Assembly: GCF_021631985.1 (NCBI RefSeq)
Contig: NZ_CP070225.1
Location: 6,696,001 to 6,760,000, forward strand
Length of the DNA: 64,000 nt
From: Sandaracinus amylolyticus
GTDB lineage: Bacteria > Myxococcota_A > Polyangia > Polyangiales > Sandaracinaceae
Reading direction: 5' to 3'
Shown: in pieces, positions 42,578-51,903 of the stretch
Position numbering within the stretch: position 1 is the first letter of the stretch
Layout of the letters: each line of letters begins with the position of its first letter
The notes under the pieces: model-generated
Databases searched by the model: none
What the model was told of the DNA's origin: nothing
The model's input: only the letters and a program-made list of their open reading frames with translations
Position numbers and translations under genes: made by a program

Positions 42578-44017
42578 CTACGGCGCCTCGCAGGCGCCCA
42601 TGCGGCAGCGCTCGCCGGCCGCGCAGACGTTGCCGCAGGTGCCGCAGTTCATCGGATCGCGCTGCACCGGCGCGCACACGCCGTCGCAGAGCATCGTGCC
42701 GCCCGCGCACGCGCACACCGATTCCTCGCACGTGCCCACGCCGCAGGCGTTCTCGCATGCGCCGCAGTTGCGCGGATCGCGCGTCACGTCGGTGCAGCGA
42801 TTGCCGCACTGCGTGAACGTGTCCGGGCACACGCACACGCCGGCTTCGCAGAGCGAGCCGCCGGTGCAGGTGATGCCGCAGCCGCCACAGTTCTCGAGCG
42901 ACGTCTGCACGTCGACGCACGAGCCCGCGCAGTTGGTCGTGCCCGCCGGGCACTCCGACGTGCACGCCCCCGCCGCGCAGACCTCGATCGCCTCGCACGC
43001 GTTCGTGCACGCGCCGCAGTGCAGCGGATCGATCGCGGTGTCGACGCACACGCCGTCGCACGCGACGGTGCCGGTCGGGCAGACGCACGCGCTCGCCTCG
43101 CAGACCGTGCCGCCGCCGCAGACGTTGCCGCACGCGCCGCAGTTCCGATCGTGCGCGGTGGTGTCGATGCAGCGCAGTCCGCAGAGCGTCGTCCCTTCAC
43201 CGCACGTCGCGCCGCAGACCCCGGCCGTGCACACCTCGCCCGCGGCGCACGCGATGCCGCAGCCGCCGCAATTCCCCGCGTCGGCCGTGGTGTCGACGCA
43301 GGTGCCGCCGCAGAGCTCGAGCGTGCCCGAGCACTCGCACGTGCCCATCGTGCAGGTCGTCCCGCCGGTGCACGCGGTGCCGCACGCGCCGCAGTTCGCG
43401 TCGTCGCTCGTGCTGTCGACGCACGCGCCGCTGCAGTCGGTCAATCCGGTCGCGCACCCGCCCGCGCTGCACACGCCTGCGCTGCAGACCTCGCCCGACG
43501 CGCATGCGGTGCCGCACGCGCCGCAGTTCGCCGCGTCGGCCGCGACGTCCACGCACGCCCCGTCGCACTCGCGCAGTCCCGCCGCGCACGCACACGCGCC
43601 GTCGGCGCAGAGCTGATCGCCGCGGCACGCGGTATCGCACGCACCGCAGTTCGCCGCGTCGGCGTCGACGTCGACGCACGCGCCGCTGCACTCGGTCAGG
43701 CCGGTCTCGCACGCGTCGCTGCACACGCCGAGGCTGCACACCTCGCCGCTCGCGCACGCCATGCCGCACGCGCCGCAGCTCGCGGGATCGGCGTCGAGGC
43801 GCACGCAGCTCGAGCCGCACTGGGTCTCGCCCTCGGCGCACGCGAGGGGCCCACCGTCGGGCGGCGCCCCGGAGTCCGCGCCGACCGTCGCATCCATCCC
43901 GCCTGCGTCGAGCCCCTCGCCGGCGTCGGGTGTACCGCCGCCGTCATCGTCGTCGCCGCAGCCGACGACCGAAAGAGCGAGCACCACCCCGAGCGCGAGC
44001 GCGATGAAGCTCCGCAT
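42578..44017 (-). CDS. Cys-repeat lipoprotein (myxobacterial surface type)
   Basis: A lipoprotein signal (ALGVVLALSVVGCGDDDD) is followed by an Asp/Gly linker. About ten tandem repeats of ~40 residues follow, with the pattern C..G...C.G.CVD...D..NCGACG..C..G..C..G.C, each with six to eight cysteines. This is the repetitive Cys-rich architecture common in Myxococcota surface proteins (MXAN_6577-like as I recall it). The repeats probably fold as disulfide-stapled EGF-like modules. GGAGGG precedes ATG 44017. Confidence 0.85.
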   Translation of the reverse strand: MRSFIALALGVVLALSVVGCGDDDDGGGTPDAGEGLDAGGMDATVGADSGAPPDGGPLACAEGETQCGSSCVRLDADPASCGACGMACASGEVCSLGVCSDACETGLTECSGACVDVDADAANCGACDTACRGDQLCADGACACAAGLRECDGACVDVAADAANCGACGTACASGEVCSAGVCSAGGCATGLTDCSGACVDSTSDDANCGACGTACTGGTTCTMGTCECSGTLELCGGTCVDTTADAGNCGGCGIACAAGEVCTAGVCGATCGEGTTLCGLRCIDTTAHDRNCGACGNVCGGGTVCEASACVCPTGTVACDGVCVDTAIDPLHCGACTNACEAIEVCAAGACTSECPAGTTNCAGSCVDVQTSLENCGGCGITCTGGSLCEAGVCVCPDTFTQCGNRCTDVTRDPRNCGACENACGVGTCEESVCACAGGTMLCDGVCAPVQRDPMNCGTCGNVCAAGERCRMGACEAP

Positions 44018-44133
44018 GCATCTCCCTCCACGGGCACTCGCCCGTCGTCGGAGCCTGCATGTCCCGCACGTCGCGCGGCCTTCACCGCAGCGGGAGTGCT
44101 CGGCCGCGGCGGGAGCACCCGCGGGGCGGTCGC

Positions 44134-44874
44134 TCAGGGGACGAACTTGTAGCCGGCGCCGCGCACCGAGACGAAGTGCTCGGGGTTCTGCGCGTCCTTC
44201 TCGAAGTGGCGCCGCAGTCGAGAGATGAAGTTGTCGACGGTCCGCGCGGTCGAGTAGTTGCGCAGCTTCCAGACCTCCTCGAGCAGCGTGTCGCGCGAGA
44301 GCACCTTGCCCGGGTGGTCGACGAAGTAGCGCAGCAGATCGAGCTCGAGCCGCGTGAGCTTCACCGGCGCGCCGCGCACCACGACCTCGTGCGAGTCGAA
44401 GTCGACGCGCGCCTCGCCGATCGCGACGGTGCGCGAGCCCGCGCGCTCTTCCTTCTCCTTGCCGAGATCCCACTGCCGGCGCCGCAGCACCGAGCGCACG
44501 CGCGCGAGCAGCTCGTTCAGATCGAACGGCTTCACCAGATAGTCGTCGGCGCCCGCTTCGAGGCCGCGCACCCGGTCCTCCGCCGCGGCGCGCGCGGTCA
44601 GCATGATCACCGGCGTGTAGTTGCCCGACTGCCGCAGCTTCGCGCAGAGCGAGAACCCGTCGAAGTCCGGCAGCATCACGTCGAGCACGATCGCGTCGTA
44701 GCGCGCGGCCTCGAGCAGCAGCTCGGCTGCTTCACGCGCGGTCGACGCGACGTCGGCCTCGTAGCCCTCGAGCTCGAGATTGAGCTTGAGCCCCGTCGCG
44801 AGGTGATCCTCGTCCTCGACGATCAGGATCCGCGGGACCTTGCGCTCTTCGGACAAGCCTCCTGCTCCCTTCAC
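44134..44874 (-). CDS. OmpR/PhoB-family response regulator
   Basis: A receiver domain with the acidic pair in VEDED, the phosphoacceptor Asp65 (IVLDVMLP), a conserved Thr (MLTARA) and Lys (VKPFD), followed by a winged-helix domain (LTRLELDLLRYFVDHPGKVLSRDTLLEEVW, RTVDNFISRLRRHFE, GAGYKF). The GTG at 44874 overlaps the sensor kinase stop as GTGA; it regulates genes in response to that kinase. Confidence 0.92.
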   Translation of the reverse strand: MKGAGGLSEERKVPRILIVEDEDHLATGLKLNLELEGYEADVASTAREAAELLLEAARYDAIVLDVMLPDFDGFSLCAKLRQSGNYTPVIMLTARAAAEDRVRGLEAGADDYLVKPFDLNELLARVRSVLRRRQWDLGKEKEERAGSRTVAIGEARVDFDSHEVVVRGAPVKLTRLELDLLRYFVDHPGKVLSRDTLLEEVWKLRNYSTARTVDNFISRLRRHFEKDAQNPEHFVSVRGAGYKFVP

Positions 44875-45830
44875 GCAGGCGTCGCCACCGCGCGCGACCC
44901 CTGCTCGTGCTCGTGCAGGGGCAGCCGCACGCGCAGCGTGGCGCCCTTGCCCACTCCCTCGGACTCCGCCTCGACGTGGCCACCGAGGTTGCGCACCAGC
45001 GCCGAGACCACGAAGAGCCCGAGCCCGGTGCCCTTGCGCGCCCGCACCCCTTCCTCCGCGACGCGATAGAAGCGGTGGAAGATGCGCTGGAGATCCTTGC
45101 GCGGGATGCCGATCCCGGTGTCGTGCACCTCGATGAAGACCGCGCGGCGCACCTCGTCGACGCGCGCGCCCACGCGCACGTCGACGCCTTCCTTCGAGTA
45201 CTTCACCGCGTTGTCGATCAGGTTGCGCAGCACGATCTCGAGCGCGGCGTGATCGGTCCACACCACGAGCTCGGGATCGACCTCCACGCGGATGCGGCCG
45301 TCGGGGACCTTGTGGCGCATCGACACCACCGACACGCACGACGCCGCGAGCTCGGCGAGGCGCACCTCGTCGACGTCCATGCTCATGTCGTCGTGGGCGA
45401 GGCGCGAGGCCTGGAGCACGTCGTCGATGAACGTCGCGAGACGATCGACGTCGTCGTGCATCATCTTCTGCAGCGCGGCGCGCTTGTCCTGCGGGATCCC
45501 GGCGCGCTCGAGCGTCTGCAGGCAGAGCTTGATCGACGCGAGCGGCGTCTTGAGCTCGTGCGTGACCGAGTCGATGAACGAGTCCTGGCGGCGCACCTCG
45601 AGGATCTCGCGCACCAGGAAGATCGAGAACATCACGAGCACGCTCATGATGACGATCAGCGAGAGCACGCCGAGGATCAGGAGCCAGACGTTCTGCGCGA
45701 CCTCGCCGCTCTCCGCGATGTTGCGCGCGGTGAAGGTGGTCCACCCCACGAGCAGGAACACCGAGAGCGGGACCGTGACCGCCCCGAACGTGATCGGCAC
45801 CGAGATCGACCGGATTCCGCGGCGCGCCAT
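44871..45830 (-). CDS. Sensor histidine kinase
   Basis: A 319-residue kinase with two membrane helices (about residues 11-30 and 47-70) and almost no periplasmic loop, then HisKA with THELKTPLASIKL (His91), and HATPase motifs NLIDNAVKYS (N box), DTGIGIP (G1) and GTGLGLFVVSALV (G2). The tiny loop suggests it senses membrane state or a partner protein rather than a soluble ligand. It precedes its response regulator with a 4-nt overlap and is divergent from yajQ. Confidence 0.92.
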   Translation of the reverse strand: MARRGIRSISVPITFGAVTVPLSVFLLVGWTTFTARNIAESGEVAQNVWLLILGVLSLIVIMSVLVMFSIFLVREILEVRRQDSFIDSVTHELKTPLASIKLCLQTLERAGIPQDKRAALQKMMHDDVDRLATFIDDVLQASRLAHDDMSMDVDEVRLAELAASCVSVVSMRHKVPDGRIRVEVDPELVVWTDHAALEIVLRNLIDNAVKYSKEGVDVRVGARVDEVRRAVFIEVHDTGIGIPRKDLQRIFHRFYRVAEEGVRARKGTGLGLFVVSALVRNLGGHVEAESEGVGKGATLRVRLPLHEHEQGSRAVATPA

Positions 45831-45904
45831 GCGTTGAACGCTCGACGATGCTTATAGCTCAGGACGCGCTTGCGCGCGGCAGGTCGGCGCGGTTGGATCC
45901 GCGC

Positions 45905-46387
45905 ATGCCCAGCTTCGACGTCGTCAGCAAGCTCGAACACCACGAAGTCGACAACGCGGTGGACCAGGCCAAGCGCGAGATCGCGACGCGCTTCGACTTC
46001 AAGGACACCGGCACCGAGATCGAGAAGAACCAGGACGGCATCGCGATCCGCTCGAGCAGCGAGGGGCGCGTCGAGGGCGCGCTCAAGGTGCTCGAGGACA
46101 AGATGGTGAAGCGAAAGGTGTCGCTGAAGTCGCTCGACCCCCAGAAGCCGCAGCAGTCCGGTCAGACGTGGCGCCAGCTGATCAAGCTCAAGGAAGGCGT
46201 CGACATGGATCGCGCGAAGCAGATCGTGAAGGCGATCAAGGACAGCAAGTCGAAGGTCCAGGCGGCGATCCAAGGCGATCTGGTGCGCGTGACCGGGAAG
46301 AAGCGCGACGACCTGCAGGAGGCGATCGCGCTGCTGAAGTCGCAGGACTTTGGGCTGCCTCTGCAGTTCGTGAATTTCCGGGAATGA
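45905..46387 (+). CDS. yajQ: YajQ-family nucleotide-binding protein
   Basis: The 160-residue sequence matches YajQ/DUF520 along its whole length: MPSFDVVSKLEHHEVDNAVDQA, FDFKDTGTEIE, VDMDRAKQIVKAIKDSKSKVQAAIQGDLVRVTGKKRDDLQ, and DFGLPLQFVNFR at the end. Members bind tRNA, GTP or cyclic di-GMP, and some act as cyclic di-GMP effectors. The start is conserved in the family. Confidence 0.95.
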   Translation: MPSFDVVSKLEHHEVDNAVDQAKREIATRFDFKDTGTEIEKNQDGIAIRSSSEGRVEGALKVLEDKMVKRKVSLKSLDPQKPQQSGQTWRQLIKLKEGVDMDRAKQIVKAIKDSKSKVQAAIQGDLVRVTGKKRDDLQEAIALLKSQDFGLPLQFVNFRE

Positions 46388-46449
46388 GATCTCCGCGCGG
46401 GGAAGGCTTCGGAGAGGGGCGCGGGGAGGGGTCTCGTGCTCGGACGGTC

Positions 46450-46495
46450 CTCGGGTCGCATTTCTGCGGCCCTCTGTGATCTCTGCGGTGAAATC
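46450..46495. repeat. Dispersed CAGAGG-type repeat arm
   Basis: TGCGGCCCTCTGTGATCTCTGCGGTGAAATC resembles one arm of the inverted repeat at 8017-8115. It lies between yajQ and the next plus-strand gene without a visible partner arm. Confidence 0.5.
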
Positions 46496-46542
46496 TCTCC
46501 TGCTCTCTCCCGAGAGGGCGCCGGTGCGCTAGACCTGCGCGC

Positions 46543-47223
46543 ATGCGTATCGCGCCGCGCGACGATGGACGCCCGCTGATCAAGGTCTGTTGTGTTCGCG
46601 ACGAGCTCGACGCCGATCACGCGCTCGCCGGCGGTGCCGATCTCCTCGGGCTCGTCGGACGCATGCCCAGCGGTCCCGGCCCCATCGACGACGCGACGAT
46701 CGCGCGCGTCGCGCGGCACGTCGGGCACCGCGCGATCGCGATCCTGCTCACGTCGGAGCGCACGCCCGATGCGATCGCGGCGCACGTCGATCGCACCGGC
46801 GTGCGCGCCGTGCAGATCGTCGACACGCCTTCTCCCGATGCGCTCCGCGCGCTGCGCGCGATGCTCCCCGAGCTCGTGCTCGTGCCGGTGATCCACGTGC
46901 AGGACACGCGTGACGTCGAGGTCGCGCGTGGGCTCGACGCGACGGGCGCCGCCGACGCGATCCTGCTCGACTCGGGACGACCGAACGCCGCGATCCCCGA
47001 GCTCGGCGGCACCGGACGCGTGCACGACTGGTCGCTCTCCGCGGCGATCGTGCACGCGTGCCGCGCCCCGGTGCTGCTCGCGGGCGGACTGCGCCCCGAC
47101 AACGTCGCGGACGCCCTCGCGCAGGTGCGGCCCGCAGGCTTCGACGTGTGCTCGGGGCTGCGCACGAGCGAGGGCGCGCTGGTGCCCGAGCGCCTCGCGC
47201 GCTTCGCCGCCGCGATCGCGTGA
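46543..47223 (+). CDS. Phosphoribosylanthranilate isomerase-like protein (TrpF family)
   Basis: A TIM-barrel protein of 226 residues. IKVCCVRD holds the position of the catalytic Cys of TrpF (IKICG), ILLDSG (Asp143) the catalytic Asp, and LLAGGLRPDNVADAL plus GFDVCSGLRT the C-terminal phosphate-binding loops. TrpF isomerises phosphoribosylanthranilate in tryptophan synthesis. The atypical first motif and the absence of other trp genes nearby mean it could be a divergent paralogue with another substrate. Confidence 0.78.
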   Translation: MRIAPRDDGRPLIKVCCVRDELDADHALAGGADLLGLVGRMPSGPGPIDDATIARVARHVGHRAIAILLTSERTPDAIAAHVDRTGVRAVQIVDTPSPDALRALRAMLPELVLVPVIHVQDTRDVEVARGLDATGAADAILLDSGRPNAAIPELGGTGRVHDWSLSAAIVHACRAPVLLAGGLRPDNVADALAQVRPAGFDVCSGLRTSEGALVPERLARFAAAIA

Positions 47224-48063
47224 TCAGAAGTCGAAGAGCGCGCGGAGGAGCGCGCGCACCACGGCCATCACGAGCACCATGCCGATCCACGCGGCCCACA
47301 CCGGACGTCCGGCGACCGGCGCGGGGCCGGGCTCGGCATCGGCGCTCGGCGCCTCCAGCAGATCCTTCGGGAGCTCGTCCGCGACGAGCCCCTCGACCTC
47401 GATCTCACGCGCGTCGTTGAACGAGACCGGCACGCGCAGCGCGCACAGCGCCGTGCGCTCGGGCTCCGGGATCTCCGACTCGTGCAGCGCCGTCCCCGCG
47501 CCCGACATCACGCGCGCGTAGGTGCTCGCCCGCTCGTGGCGCTCGTCGAGGTGCGCGTACGTGAAGCACGGGTGCGACGCGCCGAGGCTCGCCGCGATCG
47601 CGCGCACGTCGCGCATCGCGAGCGCGTGGAGCACGCGCTCCTCGCGCAGCAGCGCGATCAGCGCCGGCACGTCGACCTCGTCGCGCGTCACGAGGATGCG
47701 CGGCGCTTCCTCGCGCAGCACCCGCGGCGAGAAACGCGCGAGCTGCTGCTCGATCGGATCGGTCCCGACCGCGCGATCGCGATAGCCCGCGGGCGAAGGC
47801 TCGCGCGCGTCGTCGCGCAGCACGACGAGCAAACGATCCGAGGACAGCACGTCCGGCCGCAACGGCTCGCGCGCCGGCTCGCGAAGGAGGCGCACCACAC
47901 ACGCGAGATCGATCGCCTCGGCAAGCCGCTCGCGACGCGCTGGCGCGAGCGCGCGCCGCGGAACCGTGCCCTCGAGGCCCGGACGAAATCGCCCGACCCG
48001 ACCCTCGCGATCGACCGCGAGCCACGTCTCGCCCTTCGCCATCGAGCCCGAGCCTACCGCCAT
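47224..48063 (-). CDS. Protein of unknown function with C-terminal membrane anchor
   Basis: 279 residues, no signal peptide; one hydrophobic helix close to the C-terminus (AAWIGMVLVMAVVRALL), so a tail-anchored protein facing the cytoplasm. The body has no motif I recognise. Its start overlaps the phosphatase stop as TGATG, so the two are cotranscribed. A second ATG at 48042 is possible. Confidence 0.65.
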   Translation of the reverse strand: MAVGSGSMAKGETWLAVDREGRVGRFRPGLEGTVPRRALAPARRERLAEAIDLACVVRLLREPAREPLRPDVLSSDRLLVVLRDDAREPSPAGYRDRAVGTDPIEQQLARFSPRVLREEAPRILVTRDEVDVPALIALLREERVLHALAMRDVRAIAASLGASHPCFTYAHLDERHERASTYARVMSGAGTALHESEIPEPERTALCALRVPVSFNDAREIEVEGLVADELPKDLLEAPSADAEPGPAPVAGRPVWAAWIGMVLVMAVVRALLRALFDF

Positions 48064-49049
48064 CACCGCGTCCCGCGCAGGACCTCGACCTCGTCGCCTT
48101 CGATCTCGAGCACCTCGATCGGTCCGCCGTAGTGACGCGAGAGGCCCACGTCGATGCGCCACACCCGCCCCTCGCACGCCGAGCCGATGCCCTCGTCCTG
48201 CACGGTGTGCCCGATCACCATGCGCGTGACGCCGAGTCGCTCGAGCGTGCGCGCGAGCGTCGCGCACGTCTCCGCGTCCTCCCCGAGCGCGAACGCGCGG
48301 TGCCACACCGGGCTCTCCTCGCCCGAGAGCGCGCGCGGCAGCGGTGCCTCCCCGAGCAGGAACGCGCGCACGTCGCGGTTGATCGCATCGATGCCGCGCT
48401 CGAGCTGCGAAGGCGCGAGCCCGCCGTGCACGAACACCGTGTCCCCGACGACCGCGACCGTGTTGCGCGTCGCGAGCGCGCGGGCGATCGGTCCTCCCGG
48501 CGCGAACGCCACCGCACGCCCCAACATGCGCGCCGGGATCCGCGAGCGCGCCGCACCGGGCGGGGCCTCGCGCGCGTAGGTCCCGAAGTCGTCGAATCCG
48601 TCGGGCGTCACGTAGCGGAAGTCGCCCTGCACGTTCATCAGCTCGTGGTTGCCGTGCAGCGCGACGAAGCGTCCGCCCGCGGCCTCGGCCTCCCGCTCGA
48701 GGCGCGACACGAGCGCGAGCACCTCGTCCTCGGTGTCGCCGCGATCGAGCAGATCGCCGACCTGCACGATCCAGAGCGCACCGCCGCTCCAGCGACCCTG
48801 CTCGTCGATCGCACCGGCCGCACGCAGCGCGCTGCGCAGCGCGTCGACGTCGCCGTGCACGTCTCCGATCGCGACGAGGCGCGGCGGCGCCGGATACGTC
48901 GAAGGCGGGAGCGGCGGCACCTCCGCGGGCTCGGCGTGACGCGGCGCGCTCGATTCTCGGGCGCGAGGAGCGGGCTCGGGCGCATCGGCGCCGCACGCGA
49001 TCAGCGCGAGCGAGAGCGTGGCGATCGCGAGCGGGCGTGCGGACGACAT
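48063..49049 (-). CDS. Metallophosphoesterase lipoprotein (Shewanella-like phosphatase type)
   Basis: After a lipobox signal (SLALIACG) and Pro/Glu-rich linker comes a calcineurin-like domain. The metal-binding motifs are present: GDVHGD (Asp63, His65), GDLLDRGD, GNHE, and the later VFVHGGL and GHT. The order and inserts resemble Shewanella-like protein phosphatases of the PPP superfamily. It probably acts on phosphoproteins or phosphate esters outside the inner membrane. Target unknown. Confidence 0.88.
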   Translation of the reverse strand: MSSARPLAIATLSLALIACGADAPEPAPRARESSAPRHAEPAEVPPLPPSTYPAPPRLVAIGDVHGDVDALRSALRAAGAIDEQGRWSGGALWIVQVGDLLDRGDTEDEVLALVSRLEREAEAAGGRFVALHGNHELMNVQGDFRYVTPDGFDDFGTYAREAPPGAARSRIPARMLGRAVAFAPGGPIARALATRNTVAVVGDTVFVHGGLAPSQLERGIDAINRDVRAFLLGEAPLPRALSGEESPVWHRAFALGEDAETCATLARTLERLGVTRMVIGHTVQDEGIGSACEGRVWRIDVGLSRHYGGPIEVLEIEGDEVEVLRGTR

Positions 49050-49083
49050 GGACGCGAGTCGTAGCGCGCGCCCGCGGTGGGCG

Positions 49084-50181
49084 TCACCCGTACGCAGCTC
49101 GCCGGGCCTCGTTCACGTGGCGCTCGCTCGTGGCGACGCGCTCCCACGCGAGGTCGAGCGTGCGCAGCAGATCTCGCTCGGGGAGCTCGAAGCTCTCCTC
49201 GGTGCCGATCCCCACCGCGATCCCGGTGTGGTGCCCGAACACGTCGGCGTGGTCCTTCAGCACCATGCAGAACCGATGCGGCGGCTGGATGGAGACGACC
49301 GCGCCGCCGTCCGCCATCGCGAAGAGACCGTGCATCAGCGCGCTGCCCTCGACGCCACACACCACGCTGGCACCGCGCACGCGCCGGAGGATCGTGTCGA
49401 GGTCCTCCTGCATCACGTCGATGACGTCGAAGCCCTCCTTCGCGAGACGCTCCTCGAGCGCGGCCTCGTTCGCGAGCAGACGCGCCTGACCTCCGCTACG
49501 CCGGCGGAAGAACACGCCGTGCCCGGTGCGAGCAGCGGGGATCGCCTTCACGCGCTCGCGCAGCGCGTGAAGACGCGCGCGCTTGTGGCCGTTCATCGCG
49601 AAGTCCTGGAAGACCCACACGTCGTGGAGTCGCGCGTTCGCGATCTCGCGCAGCGGTGCGAGCCCGTAGATCTCGAGATAGCGGCGCGCGTGCGCGGACT
49701 TCGGCGTGCGCGTCGCCGCGAAGTACACGACGCCCTTCTCGCGCGCCGCGTGCGCGGTCGCGCAGTCTTCGGCGATGAAGTGCCCGAACGAGTGGCTTCC
49801 GACCGCCGACGACGCGAACGCCACGCCGTGGAGCTCGGGCACCCTGCTCCAGCTCGGCATCAACCGCTCTCGGTCGAGCACCAGGTTGTGGCGCGCGCCG
49901 TTCGCGAACAGCACGCCGTCGATCAGCACCGCGTTCTCGAAGCGCATCGCGAGCGTCGGCGCGTGGAACGTGCGCACCGACGCGACGCGCGCGAGCTCGA
50001 ACGGAAGCGTCGTGAACCCGTGCGTGGCGGTCGCGCGCTGGAGCTGCCCCGGCAGCACGAACGCGGGCGACACGGGTTGCTCCTCGAAGGGATGCAGCTC
50101 GATCACCTCGGTCGCCGCGGCGGTGATCGCGGGTGGACCCGCGAGACGAGCGCGGATGCGATGCATGATGGGCTCGAACAC
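49084..50181 (-). CDS. Glycosyltransferase family 61-like protein (DUF563)
   Basis: A 365-residue protein with the GT61 pattern: SHSFGHFIAEDC (middle His/Asp cluster), then RRSGGQARLLANEAALEERLAKEGFDVIDV and VVCGVEGSALMHGLFA near the C-terminus, the nucleotide-sugar-binding region. GT61 enzymes transfer xylose, GlcNAc or other sugars to glycans. GTG 50181 has GGGGAGGG upstream and is preferred over ATG 50166. It may act on surface polysaccharide or glycoproteins. Confidence 0.78.
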   Translation of the reverse strand: MFEPIMHRIRARLAGPPAITAAATEVIELHPFEEQPVSPAFVLPGQLQRATATHGFTTLPFELARVASVRTFHAPTLAMRFENAVLIDGVLFANGARHNLVLDRERLMPSWSRVPELHGVAFASSAVGSHSFGHFIAEDCATAHAAREKGVVYFAATRTPKSAHARRYLEIYGLAPLREIANARLHDVWVFQDFAMNGHKRARLHALRERVKAIPAARTGHGVFFRRRSGGQARLLANEAALEERLAKEGFDVIDVMQEDLDTILRRVRGASVVCGVEGSALMHGLFAMADGGAVVSIQPPHRFCMVLKDHADVFGHHTGIAVGIGTEESFELPERDLLRTLDLAWERVATSERHVNEARRAAYG

Positions 50182-50259
50182 GATTTCGCCCTCCCCGGAA
50201 AGGCTCGACGAGGCAGCATCGGGCCGGAGAAGGCGCACACAACGCCCACATTCTTGTGA

Positions 50260-50700
50260 TCACACGCTCCACGGCGCGACGCGCTCGAAGCGCACGATCG
50301 CGTCGCGCACCGCGTCGGGCCAGGCGCAGCTCTTCCGCGTCGCGAGCTCGACGTGCACGTAGACGAGCGTCCCCGTCGTCAGGAGCTCGTCACCGCGCCA
50401 CACCGCGAGCTCGCACGTCTTCGACGAGCGTCCGATCCGCGCCACGCGACAGCCGATCTCGATCTCGTCGTCGTAGCGCGCCGGCGCGCGGAACGTCGCG
50501 CGCGCGTCGATCGCGAACACGTCGGTGCCCGAGAGGTCCTGCGGATATCGGAACCCGATCGCGCGCCAGTACTCGCCGACCGCGATGTCGAAGTAGACGA
50601 AGTAGTTCGGGTTGAACACGACGTCCTGACGATCGACCTCGGCCCAGCGCACCCGCAGCGGATGGAAGAACGTGAAGTCCTCTCGACGCGGCTCGTCCAT
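50260..50700 (-). CDS. 4-hydroxybenzoyl-CoA thioesterase-family acyl-CoA thioesterase
   Basis: A single hot-dog domain of 146 residues. VRWAEVDRQDVVFNPNYFVYFDIAVGEYWRAIGF carries the active-site Asp/Asn region of the 4HBT/YbgC type, and the FRAPARYDDEIEIGCRV strand pattern agrees. It hydrolyses acyl-CoA thioesters; the acyl chain is not predictable. It lies 18 bp downstream of the aldo/keto reductase gene, so both may be one unit. Confidence 0.87.
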   Translation of the reverse strand: MDEPRREDFTFFHPLRVRWAEVDRQDVVFNPNYFVYFDIAVGEYWRAIGFRYPQDLSGTDVFAIDARATFRAPARYDDEIEIGCRVARIGRSSKTCELAVWRGDELLTTGTLVYVHVELATRKSCAWPDAVRDAIVRFERVAPWSV

Positions 50701-50718
50701 CGCGCGGAGGGTGCCGCG

Positions 50719-51768
50719 TCAGCGCGCGACGCGCCCGTCGATGCGCGTGCGGATCTCTCCGCGCACGAGATCGCGCACCCCGTTCGACGCGAGGAAGTCG
50801 TGGGGGAAGCCGAGCTCCACGCGGCTGAGCTCGTCGAGCCGCGAGAGCTGCGCCGGGCTCAGCGTCACCTCGACGCTCTTCATCGTGTCGGCGATCTGCT
50901 CGACCTTCCGCGCGCCGAGGATCGGGATCATCTCGTAGCCCTGCGCGCGCACCCACGCGGTCGCGACCTGCGACGACGTCACGCCGAGCTCGTCGGCGAT
51001 CGCATCGACCGCGCGCGCGATCGCGAGCGAGCGCTCGTTCGTGCGGCCGCGCTGCTCGTTGCCCTGGGTGCGCAGCGAGTCGTTCGGCACCCCGCTGCGC
51101 GTGTACTTGCCGGTGAGCACGCCCGCCGCGAGCGGCCCCCACGCGCACACCGAGAGCCCGAAGTGCCGCGCCATCGGCAGCAGATCACGCTCGGGCGTGC
51201 GCTGCAGCAGGCTGTACTCGATCTGCAGCCCGACGAACGGCGTCCAGTCGCGCAGCTCCGCGGCGACGTTCGCCGCCGACACGATCCACGCGGGCGCGTC
51301 GCTCACGCCGACGTAGAGCACCTTGCCGCTGCGCACGAGGTCGTCGAGCGCGCGCATCGTCTCCTGCCACGGCGTCCAGTCGTCCCACGCGTGGACCCAG
51401 AGCAGATCCACGTAGTCGGTGCGCAGCCGCTCCAGGCTCGCCTCGACCGAGCGCACCAGGTTCTTGCGGTGGTTGCCCGACGCGTTGGGATCCGAGTGAT
51501 CCATCGAGAGCGTGTACTTCGTCGCGACGACGTTCCGATCGCGCTTTCCCTCGAGCCAGCTCCCGACGAACTCCTCGGTCTGACCCCCGTGGTACTTGTT
51601 CGCGGTGTCGAGGAAGTTGCCGCCCGCCTCGGCGTACGCGTCGAGCACGCGATGGCTCGTCTTCTCGTCGGCGCCGAAGCCCCATTGCTCGCCGAAGCTC
51701 ATCGTACCGAGGCAGAGCTCGGAGACGCGCAGCCCCGAGCGCCCGAGCAGTCGATAACGCAGCGTCAT
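50719..51768 (-). CDS. Aldo/keto reductase
   Basis: A TIM-barrel oxidoreductase of 349 residues with LCLGTMSFG, the catalytic tetrad positions FLDTANKYHGG (Asp, Tyr), VATKYTL (Lys) and LLWVHAWD (His), and the NADPH-binding end IPILGARKVEQIADTM. Closest in style to the AKR11/12-like YajO group. Substrate unknown. The ATG at 51768 has GGAGGAC upstream. Confidence 0.92.
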   Translation of the reverse strand: MTLRYRLLGRSGLRVSELCLGTMSFGEQWGFGADEKTSHRVLDAYAEAGGNFLDTANKYHGGQTEEFVGSWLEGKRDRNVVATKYTLSMDHSDPNASGNHRKNLVRSVEASLERLRTDYVDLLWVHAWDDWTPWQETMRALDDLVRSGKVLYVGVSDAPAWIVSAANVAAELRDWTPFVGLQIEYSLLQRTPERDLLPMARHFGLSVCAWGPLAAGVLTGKYTRSGVPNDSLRTQGNEQRGRTNERSLAIARAVDAIADELGVTSSQVATAWVRAQGYEMIPILGARKVEQIADTMKSVEVTLSPAQLSRLDELSRVELGFPHDFLASNGVRDLVRGEIRTRIDGRVAR

Positions 51769-51903
51769 GTCGTCCTCCGTGGTGTGCGGCAGCCTCGGGC
51801 CGCGCTGCACGGGCGTCAACGGCTCGCGCTCGATCGAGAGGACGAAGCACGCGCTGCCGACGTACCATCGCGCGATCGATCCGAGGAAGGAAGACCGAAC
51901 GAC

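Noticed and set aside
42527..44152. Plus-strand Ala/Arg-rich frame opposite the Cys-repeat lipoprotein
   Set aside because: It is a shadow of the highly regular repeat gene on the minus strand, with no start signal.
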